DNA of 64,000 nucleotides. It comes from Powellomyces hirtus. Its lineage: Eukaryota > Chytridiomycota > Chytridiomycetes > Spizellomycetales > Powellomycetaceae. Made by a program: the position numbers and the translations under genes. The notes below the pieces were generated by a model. It did no database searches. It was not told the origin of the DNA and saw only the letters and a list, made by a program, of their open reading frames with translations. Below, piece after piece: positions 34,398 through 46,937 of this stretch (position 1 is the first letter of the stretch; each line of letters opens with the position of its first letter). The stretch lies in assembly GCA_025526995.1 (NCBI GenBank), contig JAHLKG010000025.1, forward strand, positions 401,938 to 465,937. The letters are read 5' to 3'.

Positions 34398-36417
34398 TGG
34401 AGGGGGTATTCTTCTTTATCTCAACAATGAACGGGCGATGAGAAACTCCCCCTACGCTAGCATCGCCGACCTTTTGGAAAATCCGTGCACACACAAGTGA
34501 TGGTATATGAGATTGGTTGGGAGATCAATCAAACTACAGGATCAGGACCGCATCAAAGACAAAGAAAAAAAAAGAGAGAGAGAGATGGCGGACAGTCGTA
34601 TGGGATGGATGAGTCAGGCGTGTGGGGGGCCGTGTGGGGACTGGTATTTGCCCAAAATGTGAAATGAAGAACCCGGAGGGTGCCAAAGACCCACAGGCGT
34701 AGAGCGGATAGAAGAAACGCGAAGCGATACAGCGAGCGTTCGTGGGCAACCGTCACAGATGTGTTGCAGCGCGGGAGGGTATACGTTGAAAGGTATCTAT
34801 GCTCGACTCGGATGTTGCTGGTGGAAATACTGTACAAACATATGGATGTGTGAAGGAGGGGGCGTTCGGGTTTGTCACCACAGTTCAGCGAGTTGAGCAA
34901 GAAACCGCGGGCGTGGGCGGGCGAAAAGGGTTCCTTTCTTTCAAGTTCATCCCCATTTTTCCTTGTGTTCAGTTCCCCCTTTCCCGCGGTAAGGGTAGGG
35001 AAGAAAAAAAAAAATCAAAAACGAACAGGGCGTTCTTTTCACACCTTGGGAAAGCCGGCACCGCGCAGCCACGCCGGTTGCACACACCGGCTGCATTTCG
35101 GAAGAGGTGGGGAGAGGGGTATTCCGTCAGACGCTCGCGAGGGCGAAAAAAAAAACGGGCTGTGGGGGATTCGGACTCGGAGGAGGCAAGAGCATGGCGA
35201 GCAGCCGGGGCGCACAAAAACGTACTACTGTTCGGCCTTTCCGTTTTGGTGAAATTGGGGATTATCGTTCAGAGTAGTAGTAGTAGAGTTACCGTACTTT
35301 GCTCGCTCGAGTAGTAGTAGAGTTAACTCGCTCGCTCGCTCGAGTAGTAGTAGTAGTGGGCGAAGGCGAACGTCTGGGTCGAAATGGTCAAATTTTGGAG
35401 AACAATTTCTGCATCGCTCGGGCGCGCCCGCGTCTCTCTCGCCTTCAATCTGTTTCTCTCCCCGCGTCCGCATCCGCCCCATCTCGACATTCCAGCAAAA
35501 TCATCACTGATAGTCGACTACTACGACGTCAGTCAGACAACCCCGGGTTCGTAAAAGCCGGGATGCGTCGTTTCGTTCGTGCGTCGATCAATCGGTCGGT
35601 CCGACGTCGCACCACGCAACCCACACAACCCCACCCGCTGCGCCCTACAAGGCACACCCACACTTTCCGATTGCTGCTTTCAGCCTTGTGGATCCGCCCC
35701 GACTCTATTCGTACGCACATGCTTCTCACTTCATGATTCATACAGCAACAATATGCAATCCACAATAAAGCAAAAGCCACGGGTCCGTCCGCCCGAGTTT
35801 GTGCCTACAGTGCCAACAACCCTTCCTGGTCATCGGGGATGGTCAACCACATTGTGGGTCCCATGAACGCAAATATTATCAAACTCATCTAATCGTAATA
35901 TCGATACTTGTAGTGTGGAGGGTTGCATGTACGGCTTTTTTTTTATCTATGGCGCAATAAAGTACCGTGGACTTCGGAGCAAGGGTTTTTTTGCCCTTTT
36001 CCTGAATCGCATCTGCACTTGTCGCCAATACTCCTGTACGTACGGTCACTCACTTAATGGTGAAATGTTTCCGACTGAGATCTTTGCACAACAAACATGA
36101 CTGGCACCTGAGACACATCCGTCCGCGGGGGCGCCTTTCACAACCAGAACAACTACTGGTACAGTAGTAACGTATCTCCAAAATGCTGTTTGTCTGTCTT
36201 TTTGCTTCACTCGCCATTCCCCGTTTGTCCTCCACGCACATGTCTTTGTCTAGTCCTCGGTTCGTTCCTCCTTCCATCCAATGCCATCCGCAGTGCCTTG
36301 CTGACGGTTCACCACGGGTCCGTACAATAGTGGTAGAGACATCACATAAACACTACAATACCTTTGTGATTTTTGTATTTTAAACATCCCGCCTCCAACG
36401 ATATCGTTACCCGCCAA
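34398..36417. other. Spacer with short simple repeats
   Basis: About 2 kb without a supported gene. It includes A-rich and purine-rich tracts and the AGTAGT/CTCGCTCG repeat at 35272-35357. Confidence 0.45.
35272..35357. repeat. Compound repeat of AGT triplets and CTCG tetramers
   Basis: Three blocks of (AGT)n, n about 4-5, are separated by GAGTTA-containing pieces and by blocks of CTCGCTCG ending in the XhoI-like CTCGAG. The period is about 33-38 bp and imperfect. Confidence 0.75.
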
Positions 36418-37160
36418 ATGACACCCCCAACCTACTCGTCCGCCGCCAAGATGGCATTGGCACAGGCCCAGTTTTTCAAGCAGGGCAAGTTTGCAGTTGG
36501 TAAGGACATGTGGCTAGCACCGTGACATGACCCCGCCGACTGGGGAGATTGAACCACGGATGCCATGTCATTCCGTTAACGTTTTGTATCGTTGACTTGT
36601 GTGTTTTTTCTTGCTACCCTCGCCACGCCCCAGTCGGAGCTTCGCAGGATCCGTCCAAGTTTGGGTACAAGGTTCTGAAATGGTACGGAAGGCATTTGCC
36701 CCACTCGCTCGGCATCTAATGTGAATGTGTCGAGTCGGCTCCAATTTTTTAACATTTCACCTCATTCTTCAGGTATCTCAACCACGATCTCCCCGTCGTC
36801 CCCATTAACCCGGTATGTAACGTCCGCATCGCCATTTCTGCGTTCCCCACTTATAGTATATTGCATTGAGCATCTCAGAATGGGCATGCGATCGACAACA
36901 TCCCGACGCTGCCGTCCCTCTCGGCTCTCCCGTGCGCGGCGTCATACGCCATCTCGGTGATCACGCCGCCGAGCGTGACGCGCGGGGTGATTGCGCAAGC
37001 GGCAGAACTGGGGATTCGCCATGTGTGGCTGCAGCCCGGCGCGGAGGATGCGGAGGCGCTCGCGACCGCCACGGCCTGCGGAATGAATGTGATTGCCGGC
37101 GGCGGCGTGTGTGTGTTGGTTTCCGGGAGTGAGGCGATGCGGGCCGCTGCCAAGTTGTGA
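36418..37160 (+). CDS. CoA-binding (Rossmann-type) domain protein
   Basis: Small protein made almost entirely of a CoA_binding domain, as in the bacterial YccU family and in fungal homologues; the biological role is unknown. Four exons, 36418-36499, 36634-36682, 36773-36812 and 36879-37160, in consistent phase, give 150 residues (family length 130-160). Typical features: VVGASQDPSKFGYKV (glycine loop), VVPINPNG, YAISVITPP, GIRHVWLQPGAE and a final Gly-rich loop with a Cys (GGGVCVLV). No signal peptide is seen; probably cytosolic or mitochondrial. Downstream spacer begins immediately after the stop. Confidence 0.88.
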
Positions 37161-38670
37161 AAAGACTGGGCGGGTTTCGCTGGGGTACCGGGGTTTCCGT
37201 CTTTGTACATGATGCGTACCCCTGCTAATGAATGCCATATGCTGAAAGAAAGAGAGAGTCACAGCGCCCCACCGTCGATCCGTTCTACGCACATGTGCAT
37301 CACCCGCGCGTAACATTTGTTGCTCCATTCCTCACCACCCATTCACAGTATCCGTTGATACAATCCCAATGCATTCTCGGAGACGGAGGGAATGACCAAC
37401 TCATCATGATGTACAAGGCCTCTAGAAACCGAACCCCACCGTCAAAAGAAAGAAAAACGTACGGGTACCAGCAAAACAGCAACATCCCCTCCCCCCCCCC
37501 CCCCGCGCTGACCACCGCGCGCCAGATCCCCATTCTGACGACATCTCCAACACACACCCACCAAAAACGAAATTCGCATTCATTCGCGCCTTGCGGTTGA
37601 CGGATACGATACTCACCCACGTTTTCTCACGCTGCCGCTGCCGCCGTACCCAGAGTCTTTGTGTGTTGTGTTTGTGTTTGCAGAGTAGGTCGCGGCAGCT
37701 AGACACTGGCACCCAATCGGCAGGGATGCGTGCAATAGACGGGAAACGCACGGAAACGAAAAACCGCGCGCGGGTCAGATTCATACACATACAGTACATA
37801 CACCGTTTCATCTGCATTTCCTCCCAACCCGCGGACGACATTTTTCGCTGCGCAGGAAAACGACGCGTTGGGAGGGGTGGATGAGGCAGATGGAGGCAGA
37901 CACCCAGTGGGACGCGCGCGCGGAGGAGGAGGAGCCCCAAGATCTTGCCCGATGCAAAGGCGCCCCCATCACCCCCCACACATTGGTACCGGCACACACA
38001 CCCACGGACCGCAGTTGGATACCACGATGGTAGCCGCACACCGTGATGGAGCGTAGCGCTGTGAGATGGGCGGGTAGGCATCCTGCCTCGCTCGGTGCGA
38101 TTCTGAGAAGGCCGTGTCGTGGCGGGGAGTTGGTTGGGTGCGGGGGATTGGTCTGTGCAAAGTCGTTTGCTGGAAATCGGGAGCGCCGAGCAAGGGCGCG
38201 TGCGGGGGGTTGCAATATTCGCTGCGCGCGCGCTCTCCGTTCAGATTGTTTGTAAAATTGGGCGCGCGCGCAACATGTTTTTCGGCCCCCCCCCCCCCCC
38301 CCCCACATTCCAGCCCTGCTACAGTAGTGTGGGCGTACAACGTAAACGTACAAAACCACAGGCCAGACTTTACGGTTCTTTGTTTCAATGAATAATACTG
38401 CAGTAGTTGATTGATTGATTGATTCCTCGTGGCATTTTACATTGGGAACAGGCTGAAAAGAAACAATCCCTCCACATCTATATCCTCTTTCCACACACTA
38501 GAACCCCCTGCCGCCCATCCCGCGCATCCCCCTCCCCCCCCCCTCCAAACCCGCAATGCCAACCTACTTACATATACAGCCATTCTGCGAACGGTGGGCA
38601 AACCACACCCTGCTTCGCCTTACAGTGAATCTCATCCAAGCCAGAACCCAGGGGGTCGTGCTTTGTTTTG

Positions 38671-38696
<26 letters not shown>
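37161..38696. other. Spacer with long homopolymers
   Basis: No supported gene. Long frames on either strand (such as 38494-37808 minus) are low-complexity and lack domains. Runs of C at 37491-37504 (14) and 38286-38304 (19) stand out. The right edge is a run of 28 T (38671-38698) that overlaps the stop codon of the next gene. Confidence 0.45.
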
Positions 38697-38701
<5 letters not shown>

Positions 38702-39689
38702 GGATGGGTTGCGGGCCCTTGCCCTTTGCATCACTCCCCGAGGGCGCTGGGTCCGGCGCGGCGGCGGTGGACGACGCACGAGGCATCGGGTGCCCAAATT
38801 TCTGCTCGTGAATAGCGGAGCGGAGTGGGTGCAGGATCTTTTTGTGGTTGCGGCCAGGGGAGAGGAGAGAGAGATGGGGTTAGGTTTTAGGGTTTGTGTG
38901 GTGATGCGAGCGAGAGGAGTCGATGAATGCGACAGGACGCCGAAAAAAGCACACACAAGTTGAAGGGTGGGAAATTTGCAAAACAGCGAGCTCAATCGTT
39001 CAAAAAGGGGGGAGAAGAGGGTAGGGGTTACGCACTGGACTGTCAATGTAATCGCTGCATTCGTAGCACCAGGAGGAAAGGTCCGTGTAGCTGACTGCGA
39101 CGGGGTGGCGGGCTAGACGGGTGAAACGAGAGCCAACGGGGCGGGAATCAATGGAACACGATTGGACGATTGGGATAGGGCGTCCTCACACGCAACAGGG
39201 GCTGGGAAACGGGTGCACGGTTTCGTGCGGTGCTGTTTTACCTTGGTCGTAATGCGCCTGCATATGTCCCTGAACGTACCTGGGCGCGGAAAACGAGATG
39301 CGCAGAATCAGGTTCCCGTCGGGCAAGTGCATGGGAGTATCCGCTGGGGGGGGGGGGGGGGGGATCGACATTTGCCCGCGTACAGTACCTCGAGCAAAAG
39401 ATGCCTTGGCATTCGACACAGCGCCAATTCTCGTTGGAATCTCCGCATGCACTACATGGGGAGGTGACTTTGGCCGAGCCCCAGCTTTTTAGCCTTAGCC
39501 CATATTGGCATTTGAAACGTGTTACTGAGTGGCGGGGCTTGTCGCTTACTTACTGTCGACGGCGTCTGCGCGGACGGTCCCGGGAACATGCGGGCAATCC
39601 GTGCGCGGCGTCACGGCAAAGAAGCCGTTGTCGGACCCATCTTGCGCGGCCGCGAGTATGCTTTGGAGTGTGCTGACGTCGATAGACAT
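38697..39689 (-). CDS. Small UBP-type zinc-finger (ubiquitin-binding) protein
   Basis: Five exons on the minus strand: 39689-39554, 39524-39389, 39279-39242, 39112-39036 and 38837-38697. All phases agree and give 175 residues. The whole ZnF-UBP signature is present: DCPHV in exon 1, CSACGDSNENWRCVECQGIFCSR in exon 2 (two CxxC-type pairs), YVQGHMQAHYDQ in exon 3, HPVAVSYTDLSSWCYECSDYIDSP in exon 4, and ILHPLRSAIHEQKFGHPMP in exon 5. Such domains bind the free C-terminal Gly-Gly of ubiquitin in USP and HDAC6 proteins; here the domain stands alone. Exon 4 uses a GTGCGT donor. Intron 2 contains a run of 18 G on the plus strand. The stop codon TAA lies at the very start of an A tract (28 nt, plus-strand T at 38671-38698). 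Confidence 0.85.
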
Positions 39690-41078
39690 TGGGTTTTTGC
39701 TTGTAGTTCTGTGCTTTTGCGGAAGATGGGTGCTGTACAGTCGGGCGTTCGTTAACTGTGGGTAACATTGAATGGGTCGCGTTTGGCGTTGGTGACAAAC
39801 TCTGGTGTCATGGCAAAAGAAGGTTCTCCGAGTCAGCACGGCGGTCTACGATTCAGTCACGTACGTAGAAAGCTGCCTCTCGACTTCCGCCAACCGACGT
39901 GCTCGTGTGCAAAATGACCATCCTTGGTAGACCGAGAAGCGGTACCTGGACCCCACAGGTGTCGGCGAGATTCGCATGGCCGCTGGACAGAGAGAGTTCA
40001 TTGTTCACCTTTGTCTCAAGACAAGATAGGCCAGCTGGAGCCCAAGCAAGCATGTGCGCAGGCCCATGTGTCATAAACCACTGGCCCCGGGAGTCAAAGC
40101 CATAGAGGATCCCAGCTCGAAAGCGGTTTGGATGCACAAGTATGTATGATACCGTTGAGGACGCCAAACTCCCACTGGAGGGGAAAAAGAACGACGAGTG
40201 ATAACCCAACGGCGGAATCAAAAGGGGTTGATATGCGCACTCTTGTCTGCTTCTCATCGCCACTGAAATGTAAAAAGACGAAGGAAGAAACACGAGCGCG
40301 GGGGGGAGATACGTCTCCCCCACAGACACAATTAACAATGAGATTGTCTTCTTTTTACGAGTTGACGAGAGGCGGCTAGCCATCCAATGCATGGACAGGA
40401 CTGGAGTGGAGAGTTCAGTCAGCCTGAGTTTCCATGGATTGAAATGGCCGCATGCCTGCTCTATTACGCCCGACATGGATTCTGCAGAGAAAGAGAGAGA
40501 GAGAGAGAGAGACGACGAGAAAAAGAAAAAACACAGTCGCTTTTATACAATCGACCTCAGAGCACGTGATTGTGATGCCCTGTGGAGTGTGTTGCAAGCA
40601 CGTGTGGGTGATGACGTAAAGGACTGACTGACTAGTTCTAGGAAGCTCAACGCATTGATCCTACTTGTAGTATGCTCTCTCTCTCTCTTGCCCTCAGAGC
40701 GAGTCACTCAGTCACTCTTTCTGTCTGTCTGGGAGAGAGAGAGAGAGAGTCCTTTAATAATGTCGATGATGATGATGATGATGATGATGATGCTTAATAT
40801 AACCCACCCCCACTCAACTCAACTCACTATCCACTCTGTCTATCCCCCCCCCATCATCTCTACTTGTGATTTTCACTCAATTCTCATTTGATCTTGAAAG
40901 AGACTGACTGACTCCCTCCCAGCATCCCAAATCCATCATCGTCTGCCTGTCGCCTGTCGCCTCTTCTCTGCGCTCGCTGAACTGCCACTACAGTCCATAT
41001 CCCCCATCGCCCAGCGCGTTCTGGTGTCGTCCAACGAACAAACGAACCAACGAACGAAACCGAGGAAGGAAGGAAGGA
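39690..41078. other. Spacer upstream of the lipase gene, microsatellites
   Basis: Contains GA/CT microsatellites (40494-40512, 40677-40690, 40735-40750), an ATG trinucleotide run (40762-40793) and GGAA/CGAA tetramers just before the lipase ATG. A 207-codon minus-strand frame at 40476-39853 has no recognisable domain; I cannot decide whether it is coding. Confidence 0.5.
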
Positions 41079-43829
41079 ATGGCCACTTCAAACTCCCCCC
41101 ACTCAAACCTCAACTCAAAGAACAAGGACAACAACCTCCCTGACCTCTTTGCTCAGACATTTGCAACCGCAATAGCCGCTGTCGAACCTGCCCCCGCCCC
41201 CGCCTCTTCCTCCCCGCCAACTCCCTCGCTAAAGCACGCCGCCGCCCTGGCCTGGCTCGCCCAGAACAACTCTCCTGCTCCAAACCACCACCACCACCAC
41301 CACCACCACCTTCCCGTCGACCCCCGCCGTCTGCCCACCCTCATTGACGCCCTCCTCACCCCTCCCCTCGCAAAGCCCCAGAACCTCGCCGACCTCATCA
41401 CTACCCACATGGCCACCGTCCCGCAAACAGTCGAAACCATCGCCAACTCGGACCCCGTCGTCGCTGTCTCGGACGCTGTCCTCTCGGGCGCCCACGCCGT
41501 TGGCGACACGGTCGGCGCTGGCGTCTCGGTCGTCGCTGACGGCGTCAAGAGCGTGCTCCCCTTTGACGTCGACATGTTCTCCGACATTGCCGCCCTCCTC
41601 GTCGGAGTCCTGTCCCGAAACGCCCGCGAAATACCTCCGCTCGACATGGGCGAGCTCCTGTTGTGCATAGGAATGTACTGCCACTACCAGCTGCAGAAAA
41701 GGCTTGACGAGGATCTGTCCCACAAACAGTCGGAAATCTTCAAACGCACACCCCGAGTCAAAGAACCCGAACCGTACGAACGCTTCACCTATTGCATCTC
41801 CTTTGCTGAGGCCGCCTACGAGTATTCGCCAGAAGCCGTTTTGGAGAAATGCACCAAAATAAACTCTGTACATTCCATCATCGATGCAAAGTACGAGTCC
41901 GATGAGGACTGTCCCGCCTTTTTCCTCGCTTTGGACAAGGAAAACTGGAAGGTAAGCCGACGACGATGACGACAAAGAGACATATCTCTCAAAAAGGAGT
42001 CCAAAGCAAACACGATCGAACCCTGACCCATGGAACCGCGCGCTCATTTTAGATTGTGGTCGCCATTCGAGGCACCGCCAGTTTGCATGACGCCATTGTA
42101 GATCTCAAGATGGATTGCGAACCGTTCCTGGGCGGCTACGCGCACCAAGGCATGGCTCATCTCTCTCACAAGCTTTTGGAGCGAATTCTACCCAACCTCA
42201 CCGCTCTTCAACGAATCCACCCCAACTTTGACCTCATCATCACCGGCCACAGTCTCGGGGCCGGCATCGCATCTCTCCTAACACTGATGCTGGCATCAGA
42301 ACCCCACAAAAACACATTCCCCCGAGTCCGAGGCGTCTGCTTTGCCACCCCTGCCTGCTGTACCGAGGATCTCATGGAGCTGGCAGAGAAATACGTCGAT
42401 TCGCTCGTCCTCGGCTACGACGTGGTCCCGGCCCTCAGCGAAAAGAGCCTCATCTGGCTCCTCAGGGAGCTACAAAAGTTTAGCAAAACAAACAAACATC
42501 GGAAGCTCCTTTCCGAAGCGTGGAACCAACAGTTGCAAAGCGTTCATGACGCCCTGGAGGCGAATCCGAGAACAAAGTTTGTCGTGGACGCTTGGGAAAG
42601 CAATGTCGCTGTCAATGTGCGGAATTCGGTCGGGACCGTGGCGTGAGTAACCATGGGCCCCTTTTCTGTTTTACGGGACGCGTCCAATGACTTACCACGT
42701 GTGTCAAGCACAATCAGCACCGTCGCTGTAGATACCATTGCCACCGTCTCCACCACCGCACAGGAAACCGCCATCCAAGTGGTCGAGGCCGCTGGCGACG
42801 CTGTCGTCTCGCTGCACGAATCAGGCTACCTTCCCGCAGAACCGACGTTCCTGTATCGAAGCAGAGTTGCCCTGTTTCAATGGTTGGCTGGACTTCGTGA
42901 CGTAAGTTGTCATACATGTCTCAAGTGTCAACGTTTGACTGTGTAAAAAGGAGAGGAACAGAGAAAATGCTGACAATACACCCATCCTGGTACTTTCCTT
43001 GCGTAATTAGGACATACGCGAAACATCGACCATGATCACCTTGGGCGTTGCCCTCACTTCACGGATCGTCATGCGCCGAAACACCATGCGCTTCACACTG
43101 TTCTCCGTCAGCGCCGGCGTGCTGAGTCAGGTCGGCTACATGAGGTGGAAACGTTACACGGCCCAGAAGCTGGAACTCGACCTGGCAGAACGAGAACATA
43201 AGAATCCCACTGATCGTCGAGTCGAGTCGCCGCAACAGTCACCCAAAGAAGGCGGATCCTCGCACGAAAATCTCGAGGATCTCTCCGCCGCCACGGGCCG
43301 AAGCTCCGGATGCCCCGGGGACGGGTCGGCTCCCACCACAGAAGGTGAATTGAAGGACCTCCTCACGCCGGCCACGCTCTACTACCTCCACGACTGGGCT
43401 ATTGCAACTCCCGGCCATACCACCCCGAACAATGACCCGCAGATCGAAACTGGAGATGTCGCAGCTGCCGTCAATGAGGCAATGCATGCCGAGGACATGA
43501 CCATGGAGACCCTCACAACAACCATGGTAGCGAGCGACGGCCAGGAACTCGATGCGGAACACAACACCAACGACAAGAGCATCTTGGCTCCCGACCAACC
43601 ACCATCACCATCACCACCACCACCACCACCGTTCATCAACAAACACGTCCTCGTCCGCTCCCTCCCTAAATCCTTTACTGAAATCACAATGAACGTGAGA
43701 ATGATTGACGACCATCTGCTCAGCAGTTATCGCAAAGCACTCGACAACATCGTGTGGGAACACGACGATGAATCAAGCAGCTCCGAGTCTGAATCCAGTA
43801 TGGAAAACGAACGCGAGCCTTGTGATTAA
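41079..43829 (+). CDS. Class 3 lipase (diacylglycerol-lipase-like)
   Basis: Serine hydrolase of the alpha/beta fold, probably acting on mono- or diacylglycerols. Exons 41079-41951, 42053-42642, 42709-42901 and 43011-43829 are in consistent phase and give 824 residues. Catalytic Ser358 lies in TGHSLGAG at the expected elbow; Asp414 in GYDVVPAL is the likely acid; the oxyanion region is VVAIRGTAS. The N-terminal 290 residues include a His8 run and an Ala/Val-rich amphipathic stretch. Exon 4 has a hydrophobic segment and a long acidic, Pro-rich tail. The layout (variable N-terminus, lipase_3 core, long tail) resembles sn1-specific DAG lipases, but I do not see the four N-terminal membrane spans of animal DAGL. 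Codon use is C-rich. Confidence 0.85.
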
Positions 43830-45626
43830 GACGTCGTTGTCGTCCCCCTCCCCCCCCTCCCGGTTCACAGATTTTTCACATATGAACTTTTTCTTTTTTC
43901 ACTTGATTTTTTTTCTGCCACATCCCCCTCCTACGGTTATGTGAGCGCACTCTTAATTTTGTACCACTTTTCTTCTCAATGTTTGGTTTTTGGCCGATTT
44001 AATTTATTTTCATATGCCTTATATGCCCCCCCCCCCCTTTTTATTCACACCACACCCACCACCACCCGCATGTCGCACGCGTATCCTATATCATCAAGGT
44101 TTAATCTTAATAGTATGAGATGAGAAGCAACCCCCCCCCCCCCCCCCCTCCCCTCGCAATTTGTGTTTTTCGCGACGTTTTCAAATATGAATGGATTCTT
44201 TTGTGATTGATTGTATTTTGGCTTCAAAATTTGCGTTTTTGCCCTCGCACGCTCGTATTTACGCACAGAACAAATGATCGGGAAAAATAAAAAGAATGAA
44301 AAACACCCACCTACACTCTTTTCCCCCCGCCACTCCCCAAACCCTCACGCAGGACGACACTACTCACTACGCAGGAGAAGTACCGTACCAGCCCCCGCGC
44401 GCTCATGTTGCGTCCATGTGTAAGACGACTGTACCAAAGTAAGCTAGGCAAATCTCGAGCCTTTGAGCTAACTTTTAGGATCCGGATTTGAGTCATTCGG
44501 GGAAAAGGGAGGCGGTGATTCAGAAGTAATAGGGAAATGATGATAGTGAGATGGTTCGGTTGGTTGGAGGAGGATGGGCTTTGGGCGGTTGCGGGGTTCG
44601 CGCTACGATGGCGTGTTATGTTGTGAGTTTGGGATTCTGGACTGGGAGATAGGGGGGCCGCGCGGCGATAGAAAGTGTAGAGGACGGGGACTGTGGGAAT
44701 TGAACCCGGTGAGGTAGGGGTAGGGAGATGGGTCATGCGGCGTGCCCCGCATCAGCGGAACGTTCTCTCGCCGTTTGCGCGAATTTGAAATGCGATGGTT
44801 TTTTTTCGTGGGGTTTGGGTGAAACTTTGGATGGACAGCCAGGCCACTTTTTTTTTTTATTTTTTTTATTTTAGGCGGGGCGGCGTGCCGACTCACTTGA
44901 ACTTGGCCACTCACGGGGGCGGCTCGGGGGGCTCCCACAGTGGGTTGGTAGCGCCCCTACGCTAGACCCCCTCGCCCGGGTTTCGCCCATTTGATCAATC
45001 AATCATACACTGTTCCTACCTTTGGGTGAATCACTTGGTAGAGATAGGGTACGGTAGTAGGGTAGAAACCTACTGAGGCTTTGGTTTTGGGCTCTAGTTT
45101 TAATGGGGACCTTTGCGTGTCTTCACCCCGAGAGCTGGATGTTTTTTTGTTTTTTTTGTTGTTGTTTGTTTTTTGTTTTTTGTTTGTTACACCATGCCCC
45201 TAGGATATAGATGCCTCCCCCCCCCCCCCCCCGCCCGGCGATCCCATGCAGAGATGTATCTATCAACAAATATCGTACTACATCTGAGGCATCGGTACTA
45301 CTAGTCGTCACGGTACCGGCGGTGAGAGCGAGAGGCCCGTAATCCGATTTGCAGATTCAAGTTGCAAAAATACTAGCCCCGTCCCGCTTTGACTGGCAAG
45401 CCAACCGCCTTTTTTTTTTTTTTTTTTTTTTTTCGAGAGTCTCTCGCTATGTTGAAAGGTGCGCATTTACTACCCCCGAAAAAGACCCCAGCTTTGCCCC
45501 GAGCGCCCCTGGTCGAGGCAGCGGCCCTGCCCCGCAGCAGCAGCAGCAAAACCGACTCGACCTGTGATCTCGCAAATGGCCACCGAAATGTCCAACGGGG
45601 AGTGCTTCGACATGAATTAAAAGAAA
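43830..45626. other. Spacer with long C and T runs
   Basis: No supported gene. C runs at 44131-44148 (18) and 45217-45232 (16) and a T run at 45410-45433 (24). A minus-strand frame at 44938-44603 reads as low-complexity Pro/Ser/Lys and is probably chance. Confidence 0.4.
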
Positions 45627-46215
45627 GGGTCAAAAACGCGTGTTTGAACATACCACAGCCATTAACCTGTCCTAATCACCAAACAAATACAGTTCCGAGT
45701 TTCCCCCCGAGTCTGTTCTAACGATGGGGGAAATGACGGACGAGGGTGTGTTGCGTGTCTTGTCTGCAAGGGAACTAAATGCAAGGTGAGCAAAAGCGTC
45801 AAAAACGCGTTTTTGAACATGGCCAAGCCATTCATTACCTGTCCACATCATTAAAAAAAGACACGTTCCACGTTCCCCCAGGGTACGTTCTACAATGCAG
45901 TCGTATTGCGAGGGCATTGTCTGTGCAAGGGCAGAAGAGGTATATGGTATGTGCAAAAAACCGTTAAAAAACGAGAGGTTGACTAACTCTGTCAATACCT
46001 GTCCAATTGACAGTTCTAAACTCGCCAGAATCTTCCTGAGATGGAGTGGGACTGCATGGTGTCTGAAGAGCAAAGTGCATGCAGAGATCTTGCCCATTGT
46101 GAGAACAAGCGACGAACAAATTCCAAGCCAAGTAATTCAGCCAATACCTAATGAAATGCAATAAATGATGCAATATTCCTACTCTCAAGAGTGTGTTCTA
46201 CACTTCTCGGAAAAG
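45627..46215 (+). repeat. Three diverged exon-intron-like units
   Basis: Candidate exons 45712-45785, 45882-45946 and 46190-46215 each start after an AG, contain a shared GTTCTA core near the start, and end at a GT (GTGAGC, GTATGT, GTTTCA). The intervening stretches share words such as GTCAAAAACGCGT and ...ACCTGTCC. In one frame each encodes a VL-containing start. This looks like internal duplication of an exon with its intron, now diverged. I cannot link the units to a start or stop, so no CDS is claimed. Confidence 0.4.
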
Positions 46216-46455
46216 GTTTCAGGCAAATTGGTAGGATGGGGTTGGGGAAACGAATGCACAGAGATGCACCCCACGATGGTCCCCACAATCATCCAGAACC
46301 TGTCCGGGAACTGGTCTGCTATTCCCAAAGCCATTCTTCTTACACCGTTGCGCAGTAGACTTTCTGCCCTGACGCGCGGCTCTCCCGGAGGCCGGGTGCT
46401 CGGTGGGATCCACCGTCACACGGGCACTTGAGAGTGGAACGCACTTGTAACACCT

Positions 46456-46650
46456 GGTTCCTGGTAACGTGCGCCTGACTGGCGGTCACTGAAAAAAGAT
46501 CATTGTTGTTCCTCGGTAGCGCACGTCCCGATTGGTTGGTTTCGGCGAAAGACTACAATGACAATTGCAAGTGAAAGCGGGGATCCCCTGGTGGGACTTT
46601 GGTTCCTCGGTAACGCACGCGCGAATGGCCGGTCACTGAAAAGGGATCGC
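46456..46650. repeat. Three diverged repeat units
   Basis: Units at 46456-46501, 46509-46540 and 46601-46650 share GGTTCCT(CG)GTA(A/G)CG(C/T)(A/G)CG and, in the first and third, GGTCACTGAAAA. No coding potential is apparent. Confidence 0.6.
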
Positions 46651-46937
46651 CCAGATGGTGGACGTACCCACGCCCAGGATGTTTTGGTCGACTCTCGCGT
46701 CCGCCTTGGTTTTCCCGAACGCGAGGGCTGGCCCAGCTATGCCCGCGGTGCCGCCCAGACTCCCCCCCCCCCCCAAGACGCCCTTCTCCGACGAGTTCGT
46801 GAGAGTCTGTTGCCTCAACAATAGCAAACATCCTTAACTTTATATCAGCTGGCTCACGTTACCCCACGTCTATCTCGGCAAAAGCTTTTGTCCGGTGATA
46901 CAGTTATCCCGTTCCTCTTGTGACGGGTTAAGAGGGC

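Noticed and set aside
34799..35314. 171-codon plus-strand frame
   Set aside because: Low-complexity and Lys/Arg-rich because of A and AG tracts; no domain, no splice context.
40677..40793. Microsatellites (CT, GA, ATG) considered as a possible CRISPR-like array
   Set aside because: They are plain mono-, di- and trinucleotide runs without spacers; CRISPR arrays are also not expected in a nuclear eukaryotic genome.
44690..44720. Possible tRNA T-arm (GGGTTCAATTCCC on the minus strand)
   Set aside because: The flanking bases do not pair as a T stem and no acceptor stem or anticodon arm can be drawn.
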